Shown here: piece by piece, positions 1 to 11,699 of the stretch | How positions within the stretch are numbered: position 1 is the first letter of the stretch | Layout of the letters: each line of letters begins with the position of its first letter | Source: Chaunax sp. Z400 | Taxonomy: Eukaryota; Chordata; Actinopteri; Lophiiformes; Chaunacidae | Length of the DNA stretch: 64,000 bases | Assembly (NCBI GenBank): GCA_037577475.1 | Contig: CM075204.1 | Coordinates: 6,908,855-6,972,854, forward strand | Reading direction: 5' to 3' | Position numbers and translations under genes: made by a program | Notes under the pieces: model-generated | Seen by the model: only the letters and a program-made list of their open reading frames with translations | Told to the model about the DNA's origin: nothing | Databases searched by the model: none

Positions 1-550
1 GTCATTTTAATAATGTGGGTTCCCAGAAAAAAAGTTTAGGAACCACTGGCGTAAAGCATAAAAGTTGAGCTAAAAAGATGTCCATTGCTGCAGTAACTAC
101 ATAACCGTGTCTCCAGGGCTCTATTCCAAACACTCCTTTGTTCAATGGCCTTGCTTTTGTATTAGACAATGGAGAGAGACAGGAATAAGCATCACTCACT
201 GTGAACTATGAATACAATAAATACGCTACAAAGGAAGGACTAGAGGAGCTGCTGCAGGAAAACATCGCTAATAATTCCTGCAAATTTTCTTCTGTACTTT
301 TTACAGTCATACTATACACATATGCACAATATGCTTGCATATACATGCAACTGTTAGAACACATCTGCATTCTAATGAGAGACTGTTTAAACCTCCATCT
401 TTTTCAGTTTGTGATAAGAGCTAAATGTAACACCTTGCTAAAAGGTATTTGCTGTATTTGAAAGTCCATTTCAGACCCAGACTGGCACTAACAAAGGGGA
501 CAAGGGCAGGGAGAAATGGGACAAATCAATAACATTTCACTTTAGATGAA

Positions 551-651
551 TATGACATATATACATGTATACATATATATATGACATATATACATATATA
601 TATATATACGTATATATATATACGTATATATATGTGTGTGTGTGTGTGTGT
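551..651. repeat. TA/CA/TG-rich microsatellite
   Basis: Alternating TATACA, TATATA and TACGTA runs end in a short TG run. The partner copy near 61,172-61,250 is shorter, lacks the TACGTA units and has almost no TG run, so this tract changed after the duplication. Confidence 0.9.
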
Positions 652-1922
652 TAAAAATCAAGAGCAAATTTGATTAGAAATACAAAGTTGCTGAGTTTCA
701 AGAGAAAAGATGATTTAGACAACGTCGCCATCTAGTGGACAATAAAAGAATCTGAGATCATAGCAAAAACAAGTCTTTATTATTATTATTATGCTCCCTC
801 CTCGTTTACCTTTAAATAAGAACTTTTCATAGAAATTTTATCATATCAATATCTTAGGGTGCAAATAATCATCCACCCAAAAGCAACTAAAGAACACTAC
901 ACATAAAGTGCCACTATAAATAAGTCAGACGCACACAAAAAAGACAACAATCCATGCTTCAGCATATAACGCAACACAGGGTGGTGAAATATGATTTAAA
1001 CTGAACCAGAATAAAATGTTTCATTTTGAACTGAATAAATATACAAAATACACAAATATGTTTCTAACATCCATTTTCAAATGTTTTTCCATCGACACAG
1101 TTCTGTGAATACATAAGAAAGGTTCCACATTAGTAGGGAAATATGACACAGAGAGCTTCAAAAGAGGGCCGGGCCTCCTGCTGATGAGTTTTGGCAATGT
1201 GCACAAACAGCTACATGAATCATCTGAAGCTGTTCTCGGGCAGAGAAACAGCATCGCCCTCGGTGAAACGTCGTCAGCACAGAGCATGCTGTTCGGTTGG
1301 AGGCGTGCTGCTGTAGGTCAAGGCACTCAGCACGGCCTTTAGGCATCATCCACCCATGTAACCCTCATTCTTTTTACACACACACACCTGTATTCCTGTG
1401 TGGGTGAAGAAACAGCCCTCAGGTCAGCTCTCCTCCTTCCATGGTGAGACAAATACTCTGTATGTACTGTAATACAGGGATTAACAGCCGCTCTGGTGGG
1501 TCTTCAGCTGCTTAATGCTGTTTGGTTCACATGTTGGGTGGAGGCAGTCACTCCAATATACAGTATACTGTATGTTCTATGTTAGAAGCAGTACATGGAG
1601 CTGCTTTATTCATTCCTGGCTGTTCAGCGATGTGTATCTATGAGTGAGTCACAGAGTTTTCTACATTTTCCTCAATGAATCAAATCCAGCAGCAGCGATC
1701 CTTTTGTGCTACTTCTGAATGAAGAGTGAGGGGATCACTGTCCTCTCCTCAGAGCTCCATCTCTGTACTGATGCTTCTGGATTCACAGGGTTAAAGAAAC
1801 GTCCTGTCATTGCACTACAGCTTGAGCAGAGGTCTACTGTAACACCTACTAACACCACTGTAGTCACAGATACCATGTGTGGTTCAGTTCTGGTCCTGAA
1901 AGGTGCTACATGGAGCATTTAA

Positions 1923-1958
1923 GCGTTACTTGTTTAAACATTTTTAAACAAGTAATGC
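1923..1958. repeat. Near-perfect inverted repeat beside the minisatellite
   Basis: Two 16-base arms (left arm GCGTTACTTGTTTAAA) surround a 4-base loop and end a few bases before the minisatellite begins. One base pair is mismatched here; the copy at 62,517-62,552 is perfect. It may be the end of an old foldback element or a hairpin that helped seed the tandem array. Confidence 0.85.
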
Positions 1959-1964
1959 TGTTTT

Positions 1965-2506
1965 GCTGCAGACTGTTTTCCTCCAGGCTGTTTTCCTCCA
2001 GACTGTTTTCCTCCAGACTGTTTTCCTCCAGACTGTTTTCCTCCAGACTGTTTTACTCCAGATTGTTTTCCTCCAGACTGTTTTGCTCCAGACTGTTTTC
2101 CTCCAGACTGTTTTCCTCCAGACTGTTTTCCTCCAGACTGTTTTACTCCAGACTGTTTTCCTCCAGACTGTTTTCCTCCAGACTGTTTTCCTCCAGACTG
2201 TTTTCCTCCAGACTGTTTTCCTCCAGACTGTTTTACTCCAGACTGTTTTCCTCCAGACTGTTTTCCTCCAGACTGTTTTCCTCCAGGCTGTTTTCCTCCA
2301 GACTGTTTTACTCCAGACTGTTTTCCTCCAGACTGTTTTCCTGCAGACTGTTTTCCTCCAGACTGTTTTACTCCAGACTGTTTTCCTCCAGACTGTTTTC
2401 CTCCAGACTGTTTTCCTCCAGGCTGTTTTCCTCCAGACTGTTTTACTCCAGACTGTTTTCCTCCAGACTGTTTTACTCCAGATTGTTTTCCTCCAGACTG
2501 TTTTGT
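1965..2506. repeat. 15-bp minisatellite, left array
   Basis: About 36 tandem copies of GACTGTTTTCCTCCA. Most variation is at one position (C, A or G after TTTT) plus a few G-for-A changes. Because 15 is a multiple of three and the unit has no stop in several frames, the array produces long false open frames on both strands with RLFSS-, VFLQT- or TVWRK-type repeats. There is no splice or coding context, so I treat it as non-coding. Confidence 0.95.
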
Positions 2507-2525
2507 GGACTAAAAAAACTTCACC

Positions 2526-2582
2526 CACCTTTGCATTTGCATGGGGGTGAGTAGAAAATGACTGAATTTTAATTTTTCTTTT
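2526..2582. repeat. Possible fragment of a common fish MITE end
   Basis: The stretch with GCATGGGGGTGAGTAGAAAA followed by a TGACTGAATTTTAATTTTT-like run resembles the terminal part of a DNA-transposon-derived repeat that is abundant in teleosts. A related piece lies near 56,385-56,445. Recognition is from memory of the family and is uncertain. Confidence 0.4.
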
Positions 2583-4047
2583 AACATTTTACTTAAAAAG
2601 TCATAATTAGCTCATAAATCTTCCTTCCAACCTTTATATCTTGTGGCCCCTTAGAAAGATTCAGTGTGGAGTTGGGGCTCCTCCTCATGCTTGAGATGAA
2701 TATGAATTGTTAGTAGGATAATTTTCTCTAAACTCCATAGATGGTGTCAAGAGAATAACCCCAAAGAGGAAAAATGATTCAGTATCTCACAATAGAAAAA
2801 GACTCTTACTTGTTGTGGATTTGATATTTTTACTAAAGTAAAGGGTCTGAGTGTTTCTTCCACTGGTTATTGCAAGTTAACGTTAGTGAAACACATTCAA
2901 CATGAAGCAGATTCTGAGTCTTTCTAATGAGTCACACGTCTCCATGATGAGACAGAGTCAAAGACAGTGAGACCTGCCTGAGAAGCTCAAAGCAGGATGT
3001 CACTGAGTAAAATCATGCAGCCACAGAGTTTTGAGTGTGTTTGGTTGTTTAACATATTCTAATAGAATCAGGGAAAAGAAATCTTGCAGTTAATTTCAGT
3101 CAGTATAGAACTATGTATATAAATGATTCATTCATGCATGAGACACAGGCCTCTCTCTGTGACTAACACACCCAACTGGTGCAGTGAATATACTGAGGGA
3201 TGAATATGTTCATCATCCAATCTCTGCTTTTGTTGGTGAGATAAAGAGTCAAATAGGGAGACAGAACTGACTGTTTGCTCCATCCTCTGGTTGATGTTGC
3301 TATTCATGCAAATCATATGCAGTTTAAAATGATATTGGGCTGATTTATGTCTCATAATTCCTCATATTTCTTGAAACAATGGGTCCTTCATTTTAGAAAG
3401 AGGGAGACAAAAGCAGACTTCTCCTTTCAGGCAGTGATTGTTAAATTTGTCTGCTAACTGCAAAGTTTTCTTAGCTATAATTATCTAGGTGTAATTGGTT
3501 AAAGCTAAATCTGAGTATCTAAAAACTCCAGCTCCTATTTTATTTTCTTCCAGCTGACTTTTTTCAAGAACAGACCCTGTAAAAATGTACTAAATTTGAC
3601 CAGCAGAGGGGCTAATGCTAATGCTAAAGCTTTGTCTCAGGGAAAAAGTCTCCTAAAAAGTGAATTATTCATGTATGAGTAAGACAAGCAGAGCCTTAGT
3701 ATCACAAATAAAAATCTGAATGTGAATTTGTTTTAACGTAGACAACACACAGATTAGATGTTCATTGATTGACTGAATGATTGATTCATGCAGTCATTTC
3801 ATTTATTTTCTCAATTTAATATAAAAAACAATTTTATATATAATAATTGCTTGATCTGTCCCATTATCCAGACGTGCACCTAAATTTAAAGGGTTCTTTC
3901 CAGCTTCATGCCCCATCAGTGGACAATGTTTCATGGACATCTGTCCAGTAGTAGGTGTAGTAATCGTGCTGATAAACCAACCAACCAAGGGACACAAATG
4001 AAAACATAGCCTCCTTAATATAATGTTTTATAAATGTTGACTCATTC

Positions 4048-4230
4048 TTACCTCCATCAAAGAGGTTATGTTTTTATCAGCATTAGTTTGTTTGTCTGTC
4101 TGTTGGCAGGAGGACTCCAAAACTTATTTTTTGGGTGGTGATCTGGATCATCATCTGGATCCAGATGTTTTTAAAGGATTCTTTACCATCGTAGGATAGG
4201 GGCAGCTACAAAATTTTATCTCCTAACTTC
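4048..4230 (+). repeat. Dispersed teleost SINE-like repeat, copy 1
   Basis: This contains a CCTCCAT-AAGAGGTTATG start, a GTTTGT-rich run and GGTGATCTGGATCATCATCT. That matches a widespread fish repeat. Related copies lie at about 50,243-50,350 (+) and, reversed, at about 58,225-58,475. It has no coding content. The region 2.58-4.04 kb before it holds nothing recognisable. Confidence 0.7.
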
Positions 4231-4435
4231 ATGGATAATGCCAACAATGATTGGACAAAAATGACCCAATGACATCCCCATAAGATCAAGCACACACCTG
4301 ATCTGGATCCAAGTAATATTCCAGATCTGGTGATCCAGAATGTTGAAATTTATAGTGCTCACAGAAACTTCACTACTGTGAGACAACAAATAATAATGAT
4401 CCAGACTGGACTTAGGTCAGATTGCAGCTGTAACT

Positions 4436-5170
4436 ACTACTACTACTACTACTACACTCCAGTAACTAGTCTTTAAGTTACAGTCTCAACAATCGGCAAC
4501 CCTTCATTTTACCATGTGCCAAATAAACATTTTAAAGTTGAAATTTAACATTGTGTAACTTTCATTATTCATCTGTTAAATGTATAGTATACCTATTTAA
4601 CAGCCTCTATTTTCTGTTCACATTAAAGCATTATTAGATGATGAATTCCTGTCATTTTAATAAAGGTCTCATTTATCCCAATAATGTAAAGTTTCAGGTT
4701 TCATTGGACACCAAATGACTTCACCTCAGGACTATTAAATACTGAATACCTTAAGGTTCACTGAAAGACACTCCTTCATTTGTCATTTTCCATACTGACT
4801 CTGACCAACAAGCTTTTTATCATTCTGGGCTGTTTCTGAGGGCTTTGTCATAGTTTTCCAGTATTTACTCCAGGAAAGACATGTGATTTGATAATAGTCC
4901 TTGTGGGTCCATGTATCACATGACCTGTAGATACAGATGTGGTCAGTACATCAGTGCACAGCCCAGGACTGAATGATCAGAGCCAGGGAGCTCCTGCTGA
5001 GGTTAACTAATGTTTACAGATACAATATTATTAACACCTGTGCAATCACATTTAAAATAGTACAAATAAATGATCATTGTGTTCAATTATTATGAGGCAG
5101 GAGGAAGATTATAATAAATATATATTTATTTACTATTCTAATGTAGGTATATAAACATAGGAACTACAGT
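4436..5170 (+). repeat. Left outer arm of a large inverted duplication
   Basis: This roughly 730-bp sequence is matched, reversed and diverged by substitutions and small indels, at about 18,040-18,765. Landmarks include the CTACTACTA run, the TTTACATTATTGGGATAAAT-type block, the GTGATACATGGACCCAC-type block and the ATTCTAATGTAGGTATAT end. No protein is recognisable. The arm ends inward at an L2 LINE 3' UTR remnant, as the right arm does, so the arms are copies of one ancestral locus. Confidence 0.85.
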
Positions 5171-5222
5171 AATGTAACACAACAAACTGTAAACAGCACA
5201 ACAGGACATAGGAAATTACAAT

Positions 5223-5225
5223 AGC

Positions 5226-5267
<42 letters not shown>

Positions 5268-5612
5268 ACTATAATAATAATATAATAATACTAATAAAAT
5301 ATTAATATAATATAATAATAATAATATAATAATAATAATAATAATAATACACTATAATAATAATATAATAATAATATGATATTATAATATAATAATAATA
5401 ATAAAATAATAATAATAATACTAATAAAAATAAAATAATTATAATGATAATATAATAATAATAATATAGAAATATAATAATGTAATGTAATAATAATAAT
5501 AATAGTAATATAATAATAATAATGAAATAATAATTATAATAATAATAGTAATATAATAATAATCTGATAATAATATAATAATAATATGATAATAATTATA
5601 ATAATAATAATA
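5223..5612. repeat. (AAT)n trinucleotide tract
   Basis: Long interrupted AAT/AATAT repeats. Together with the ATT-rich tract at 16.33-17.79 kb on the opposite side they occupy equivalent inner positions of the inverted arms. Confidence 0.95.
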
Positions 5613-5629
5613 AACTAGATCATACTCTA

Positions 5630-5775
5630 CATTTTAAAGAGACCCAACAATCCACCAAGAGCAAGCACTTTGGCGACAGTGGCGACGAAAAACTGCCTTT
5701 TTTAAAAAGGCAGAAACGTCGAGCAGATCCAAGACTCAAGGTGGGCGGACCTCTGCTTTGACCGGTTGGGGTGAG
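5630..5775 (-). mobile_element. L2 LINE 3' UTR remnant (minus)
   Basis: Read on the minus strand this is the characteristic teleost L2 3' UTR: the CCAACCGGTCAAAGCAGA block, the self-complementary CTGCCTTTTTTAAAAAGGCA segment and GTCGCCAAAGTGCTTGCTC. The same sequence appears on the plus strand at 17,811-17,970. No coding part is attached. The typical TTGAATTGAATT tail is not present here; AAT repeats occupy its place. Confidence 0.75.
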
Positions 5776-5815
5776 AGAGATAGAGAGAGAGAGAGAGAGG
5801 CAGAGGGAGGGGGAA

Positions 5816-6823
5816 GATCTATCTATCTTATCTATCTTGTCTTGTCTATCTTATCTTATCTATCTTGTCTTATCTTATTTTATCTTATCTATCTATCTAT
5901 CGTATCTATCTATCGATCTATCTTATCTATCTATCTTGTCTTATCTATCTATCTATCTTATCAATCTATCTTAGCTATCTATCATATCTATCTTTCTTGT
6001 CTGTCTATCTATCTATCTTATCAATCTATCTTATCTATCTATCTTGTCTTATCTATCTATCTATCTTATCTATCTATCTTGTCTATCTATCTATCTTATC
6101 AATCAATCTTATCAATCTATCTTATCTATCTATCTTATCTATCTATCTATCTTATCAATCTATCTTATCTTATCTATCTATCTTATCAATCAATCTTATC
6201 AATCTATCTTATCTATCTTATCTTGTCTTATCTTATCTATCTCATCTATCTTGTCTTATCTTATCTATCTTATCTTATGTTTTTTCTTTTCTTATCTTAT
6301 CTATCTTATCTAAGTTATCTATTTCATCTATCTTGTCTTAACTATCTTATCTTATGTTATGTTTTTTCTTTTCTTTTTTGCTTTTCTTATCTTATCTATC
6401 TTGTCTTATCTTATCTATCTTATCTATGTTATCTATTTCATCTATCTTGTCTTATCTTATCTATCTTATCTTATCTTATGTTTTTTCTTTTCTTATCTTT
6501 TCTATCTTGTCTTAACTATTTTATCTTATCTATCTAACTTATCTATCTTGTCTTATCTAACTTATCTAATGTTTTTTCTTTTCTTATCTTTTTTGCTTTT
6601 CTTATCTTATCTATCTTGTCTTATCTTATCTATCTTATCTTATCTATCTTGTCTTATCTATCTTATCTTATGTTATGTTTTTTTCTTTTCTTTTTTTCTT
6701 TTCTTTTCTTATCTATCTTATCTTATCCATCTATCTTTTCTATCTTGTCTTATCTTATCTTATCAATCTATCTTATCTTATCTATCTTATTTATCCATCT
6801 TATCTATCCATCTATCTATCTAT
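5816..6823. repeat. TATC tetranucleotide satellite with higher-order structure
   Basis: About 1 kb of (TATC)n and TTATC variants. From about 6,275 onward a TTATGTTTTTTCTTTTCTTA-type block recurs about five times among TATC runs, giving a loose 80-120-bp higher-order repeat. The resulting long open frames (YLSYLIYLS-type) are low-complexity artefacts. Confidence 0.95.
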
Positions 6824-6904
6824 GGACCTCCTCCTCCTCCTGGACTGAAGCACTGGTCGCCTCCTGAAGGAGTGGCAGAAAAGGTAGAAGGCTTTGACCG
6901 GTTG

Positions 6905-6955
<51 letters not shown>

Positions 6956-6960
6956 GGAGA
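6824..6960. repeat. Repeat of the L2 boundary block plus (GA)n
   Basis: A 75-base block ending in CTTTGACCGGTTGGGGTGAG is followed by a GA run (about 6,907-6,952). The CTTTGACCGG block also occurs at about 5,755, next to another GA run, so the TATC tract lies between two direct copies of the L2-derived edge. Confidence 0.8.
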
Positions 6961-7066
6961 TAGATGGGAGAGAGAGATGGGGAGGATAGGTGGAGAGAGA
7001 GAGGGACAGGGACACAGACGTGTGCAACCACAATAACAGCTATTATTACTGCAATAATAATGATGA

Positions 7067-7175
7067 TAATAACAATAATTATATAGTAATATAATAATAA
7101 TATAACATACTAATATAATAATAATAATAATAATAATAATCATAATAATCATAACAATACTGATGAATAATAATG

Positions 7176-7236
<61 letters not shown>

Positions 7237-7240
7237 GGAT
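7067..7240. repeat. (AAT)n tract
   Basis: Interrupted ATAATA and AATAAT repeats, a further array of the same trinucleotide that marks this block. Confidence 0.95.
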
Positions 7241-7557
7241 AATAATATGATGATGATATCACATCAGCCAGTATATGTGCAAAAAGCCACATGAATTCTG
7301 ATCTGGCTGTTCTCATTCATGTCGCATGGCCACAGTTTAGATATGTATATGATATGATGTAGGACAACAAACACATGACAGTGACTGCGAACTTTTTTTT
7401 TTAACTACAGTTCCAACAATTCACTGGAATTTATTGACCATGCAATTTATTTTTGATTAATTGATCATGACAATTGCAGCTCAGGGATCTGCAGGTATCT
7501 GGTCACATGATGCTACCGCAGGATGACAATGACAGAGCAGTGTGTCCTCTCTTCTAG

Positions 7558-8172
7558 GTGCTCGGTTTGAAGCTGCCCAACATGTTTGGCCGAGCGGAGA
7601 AACTCACCTTCCAGTTCTCCTATGGGACCAAGGAGACGTCATATGGCCTGTCCTTCTTTAAGCCCCAGCCCGGACACTTTGAACGCAAGTATGTCAGTGG
7701 CAGAGACCCTGAAGTCACCTGTCACGCTGTCCTCCAGTGGGACAAGACCAGCTTTGATGGTGCCTTCAAGAAAACAAACAAACTGACTACATAAGTAGAA
7801 TGCAATGCTGTTAAGACGGCTGAATCTCAGATCGTGGATGTAATTAAAGTTCTCTGTCGCTCGATTTGAGAGAGGCCATCGATTAAATCAGTGTAGATCC
7901 AAAACTTAAAATAACCAGGAGGTGGGTTGGGAGGGGGTTAGAGCGTTTAGATATGACACTACCAGAGAACAGGTATAGGAATACAATCTGATTGGATGCA
8001 GGGCACCTATCTGTCAAAATAGTGCATCATCATGGACAGAGTTGTTGAGTTCATTCTTTTCAGACCTGGTGTCTTCTGTTTCAGCCTCACCCTCAACATG
8101 TACAAAGTCACTGGTCAGTTCCCATGGAGCTCTTTAAAAGAGACCGACAGAGGCATGTCTGCAGAACTCAAT
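7558..8172 (+). pseudogene. samm50: samm50 fragment A (two internal exons)
   Basis: SAMM50 is the Sam50/Omp85 beta-barrel subunit of the mitochondrial outer-membrane sorting and assembly machinery. The exon at 7,558-7,688 follows a CTTCTAG acceptor and reads VLGLKLPNMFGRAEKLTFQF and on to FKPQPGHFER, with a GTATGT donor. The exon from 8,085 follows TTTCAG and reads LTLNMYKVTGQFPWSSLKET then DRGMSAELN. The first exon ends in phase 2 and the join gives an intact codon, so spacing matches the vertebrate protein exactly. The second exon's 3' boundary is unclear because a GT microsatellite begins at about 8,180. No upstream exon is visible. The next coding piece in order is 28 kb away at 36,555, with about 66 codons missing. 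It may be a pseudogene fragment, a rearranged gene or an assembly problem. Confidence 0.85.
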
Positions 8173-8177
8173 GCAAG

Positions 8178-8179
<2 letters not shown>

Positions 8180-8270
<91 letters not shown>
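8180..8270. repeat. (GT)n microsatellite
   Basis: About 45 GT dinucleotides directly after the last samm50-like codons of fragment A. It supplies many possible GT donors and blurs that exon's end. Confidence 0.98.
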
Positions 8271-8273
<3 letters not shown>

Positions 8274-9061
8274 TGATGTGTCTTACTAACATTTTGGGGA
8301 CATAAAATCTGTTTACTCACACACTTGTGTGGACAAACACACCTTAATTTAGGCTGAAGACTTGGTTTAAGACAACATGAATGTCTTTTTCAAGTCGGGC
8401 TGCACAATGTTTGAAAAAATGACAATGCAATATGTTTTTTTTTTCTGGGATATTTATTGCAACATAAATATACTGGTGTCATTTCCAGATACACAGCAGG
8501 GATAAGTCTATCATCTATCTAAGAAAACAAATACCCCACCTTCCTCTGCTGCAGGTGGTTCAGTCCTCTGCCACTCCTCCACTTTCAGTTCCATGGATGT
8601 GATTCTGCTCTGTTCGCACTGGGGGACAAAGTGGCCACAAATCTGACTTCCAGCTCTTTTTCTTCATGACTGTGTCTTTACTTCTGGTTTGGGCCACTTT
8701 CACATGTGGTCCTAAATCAGATACACATCTGATTTCTGCTGATGTGACTGCTGTGTGTGAACAGTCAGATCAGAGTCCACGTGATTGTTCTCTCACTGAG
8801 CATGCTCCCTAACATTGGTGGACAAAGTCAAACATAGAGGATCACAGCAACGAGAACTCCGAGACAGAAGTTTACAAGTTTAAGAGATGAATGGGAAGAT
8901 GCTTCCCTCACCCTAAAACAGCTGACGGACTGTCTTCAGACTGCTGCTACTAACAAGTTAAGAAATTAATGCCTGCACCACTATTTCATTTATCTGATGA
9001 TGGACTGAAAAATCCAATCCTGACATTTTCTGTTGTTCATGCATGTAAATGTTGGGTCATG

Positions 9062-11667
9062 TTACAGACAGTGAATATAGGCTATGTTGTGTTTTCTAAA
9101 TATATAGCCCAGAGGCAACATGTACAATGAGAACAAGATTGGACCCAAAATAGACCCTTGAGGAACACCACAGGTCAAAGACGCTGACTGAGAGGAAAAG
9201 CCACCGATGTTGACAGAAAATGATCTGTCAGTGAGATAGGACCTAAACCAATTTAACGCAGTGCCATGGATGCCAACGCAGCTCTTGAGACGGGAGATCA
9301 AGATCTCGTGATCAATGTGTCGAAGGGGCAGTGAGATCATGTAAAATAAGGACACAGGAATCACCACCATCTGTAATGATTAAGACTCAGACTCAGTGGA
9401 ATGTTTAACTTAAAACCAGACTGAAGTACCTCACCAATACAATTTTAGGTTAAGAAAGTCTATAATTGTTAGAAAACGACTTTCTCCATCACCTTGAACA
9501 GGAAAAGTAATGTTGATATAGGCCTGAAATTCAGGGGGTTGGTAGGATCCAGATTTGTCTTCTTTAATAGGGGCAGACTGTTGCCTGTTTCAGGTATGCT
9601 GGGACTGAGCCAGTCACTAAGCTGCTATTAATAATTGCTAAAGTGCATGGACCAATAACAGCTTTCATAGCTGAAAGGGAGACAGGTTCAAGCTGTGATA
9701 AGGTAGATGACAGAGAGAGCAATGTGATAGGATCACATGAAAAAGACGGAATATATGATCTGAGTTGAGTCATTTTGTTTTGGAAAAAATTCAAGAAATT
9801 GTCACACATTTCAGAAGAGATACCTAAATAAATGGGGGTAGGGGGATTAATGACAGAGTCGATAATACTGAATAAAATTTTTGATCTATGGCTGTGAGTT
9901 GAAATCAGATGTGAAAAATATGTGTTACGTGAAGCCTTAACTGCATTTTGATAATTAGTGAGGTTAGTTTTCATGACTTCATATGACACATGTAGTCTAT
10001 CTTTCTTCCACTTCCGCTCTGCTCTCCTACATTCTTGTCTGAGGGCCCGAGTCGTCACATTTAGCCGTGGCTGAGGTTTGGGTTTGGGGCGGGAAGACCT
10101 CAAGGGGGCAACAGCGTTAAGGATGGTAGAGCAGGTATGATTGAATGAAGACAGGATATCAGCAGTACAAAGGTGAGATGGATGAATATCACTGAGGTAG
10201 ATCAGAGAAGAATCCATAAAAGCAGAAGTAAATTGTTCAGCTGTTTTAGAGGTGATTAATCGAGACCTCTGGGTAGGAACATAAGCATTGGAGATTAAAG
10301 CAGGAAGGCACATTTCAAAGACAACGGGTGAGTGGTCAGAGAAAGTTGGATCACAAATATTAGATATATGTAAAGAAATACCAGTTGACAGAACAAGGTC
10401 AAGAGTGTGACCCAGGTCCTGGGTGGGGCCTGTTATCAGCTGGTCCAGGTTGAAAGAGTCAATGAGGTTTAAAAAGTCTTTAACCATAGGCTTAGAAGGA
10501 CAGCAGACATGAATGTTCAAATCACCAAGAATTAAAATGTTCTCATATTTTGGGATAGTATCAGCTAAAAATTCAGAAAATTCCTGGAGAAAATTGTTGT
10601 TGGATTTTGGAGGGCGATAGACCAATACACAGAGTATTCTGTGTGATTTATGAAATTCAAAGAGTTGTAGCTCAAAGCTAGAAAAAGGGTCAATATTCAC
10701 CTGACGGCACATGTACTTATTGTTAAAACCTGAAGCCAGTCCTCCTCCTCTACCTGTTAACCTGGGAGAATTTCTATAAGAACAATTTGGAGGAACAAGT
10801 TCAGAGAATGCACTATAGGCTCAGTAGTGAGCCAAGTCTCAGTCACACAGAGGAGGTCCAATCCCTGCCAGCAGAAGAAGTCATGAATTATGAAAGTGAC
10901 CTTTCATTTATTAGGACCATTCTGATTACTTCAGATTTATCAGCTGTTTTGGTTGCATGACTCAGAGATTACGGAAATCAACCCCACATCAAATGATCAG
11001 GTTGGGATGAGGTGACAGGGTGCCTGGAAACTCTCTGTGAGATTATGGTCTGTATGTGGAACTGGGCCAATGGAGAAAGTGATGAGCGATGACTGTGGGA
11101 GGAGCTAGTGATCTGGATGTTTGTTTGTCGAGCAGCTGTAGAAGAAGAGAGTGAGGCACACGTGTGAGATGTAAACAGTCAGTCCCGTGGGAGGGACTGA
11201 ACTGCGTAATGAAAGTTGTCGGACAGAGCTATCGAACCAAGCTTACTCAGGTGTAGCCCGTCTCCTTTGAAAAGGCCACCACGGTTCCAAAACAGGTTCA
11301 AATGATGTAAAAACCAGCACTGAGATCTACAGGTTGACTGCAGCCAGCTGTGGAGACTGAGGATCCTGCTGAATCGACCGACTCCGCGGCCAAGAGGGAG
11401 AATGGGACCAGATAAAAACACAGATTTTCCACAGGATTTAAGATGGTCTATGAGCTGGTTAAAATCAGATTTAGTCAGTTCGGACTGTTGCAGGGCAGTG
11501 TCGTTGGTACCTACATGAAGAAGAATTCTAAAGACTGAGGTGGGGAGTGTCGGCAGAAGTGCTATGAGTTTAACCAGAATATCTGGAGCGGTAGCACCAG
11601 GAAAACAGGGAGTGATTGCATAATAGAAGCGAATGTGATGTTGTGATGATGTGATGTTTGACGGCAT
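9062..11667 (-). mobile_element. L2-clade LINE, decayed and lacking its 3' end
   Basis: Read on the minus strand. 11,667-11,179 encodes an SGNH-hydrolase-like first ORF (LLHVGTNDT and GDGLHLSKLG motifs). The apurinic endonuclease follows, with TETWL visible near 10.83 kb in broken frames. 10,712-9,564 is open and contains VYRPPKSN, ILGDLNIH and SDHSPVVFE, then linker sequence to the start of reverse transcriptase. After a frame break, 9,370-9,062 reads FRSYLTDRSFSV and GVPQGSILGPILFSLYM. The YADD box, RT C-terminus and 3' UTR are missing beyond 9,062. Because target-primed insertion normally truncates the 5' end, loss of the 3' end implies a later deletion. The element is inactive. Confidence 0.88.
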
Positions 11668-11699
11668 GCTGAGAGGTAATAAGTAGCAAAAAGTATTTC

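Larger units (their letters stand above)
1..3421. repeat. Left copy of a long direct repeat (segmental duplication)
   Basis: This stretch is repeated in the same orientation at 60,622-64,000, with only scattered single-base differences. I count about eleven in the first 540 bases, about four over the next 1.1 kb, and a handful after the minisatellite. Length differences occur in the TA/TG microsatellite near 551-651, a TTA run near 777 and the minisatellite. No gene is recognisable in it; the short open frames carry no known domain. The copies run to both window edges, so the duplicated unit may be longer. It could be a real tandem duplication or an assembly effect such as two haplotypes placed in series. 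Confidence 0.95.

Noticed and set aside
1965..2506. CRISPR-like array
   Set aside because: Units are contiguous 15-mers with no spacers, and the surrounding DNA is clearly vertebrate.
1877..2554. Long open frames on both strands over the 15-bp minisatellite, resembling a repetitive protein
   Set aside because: The unit length is divisible by three, so stop-free frames are automatic; no start, splice or conserved context.
5758..6910. Open frames with YLSYLIYLS-type sequence that look like membrane proteins
   Set aside because: Pure translation of TATC satellite.
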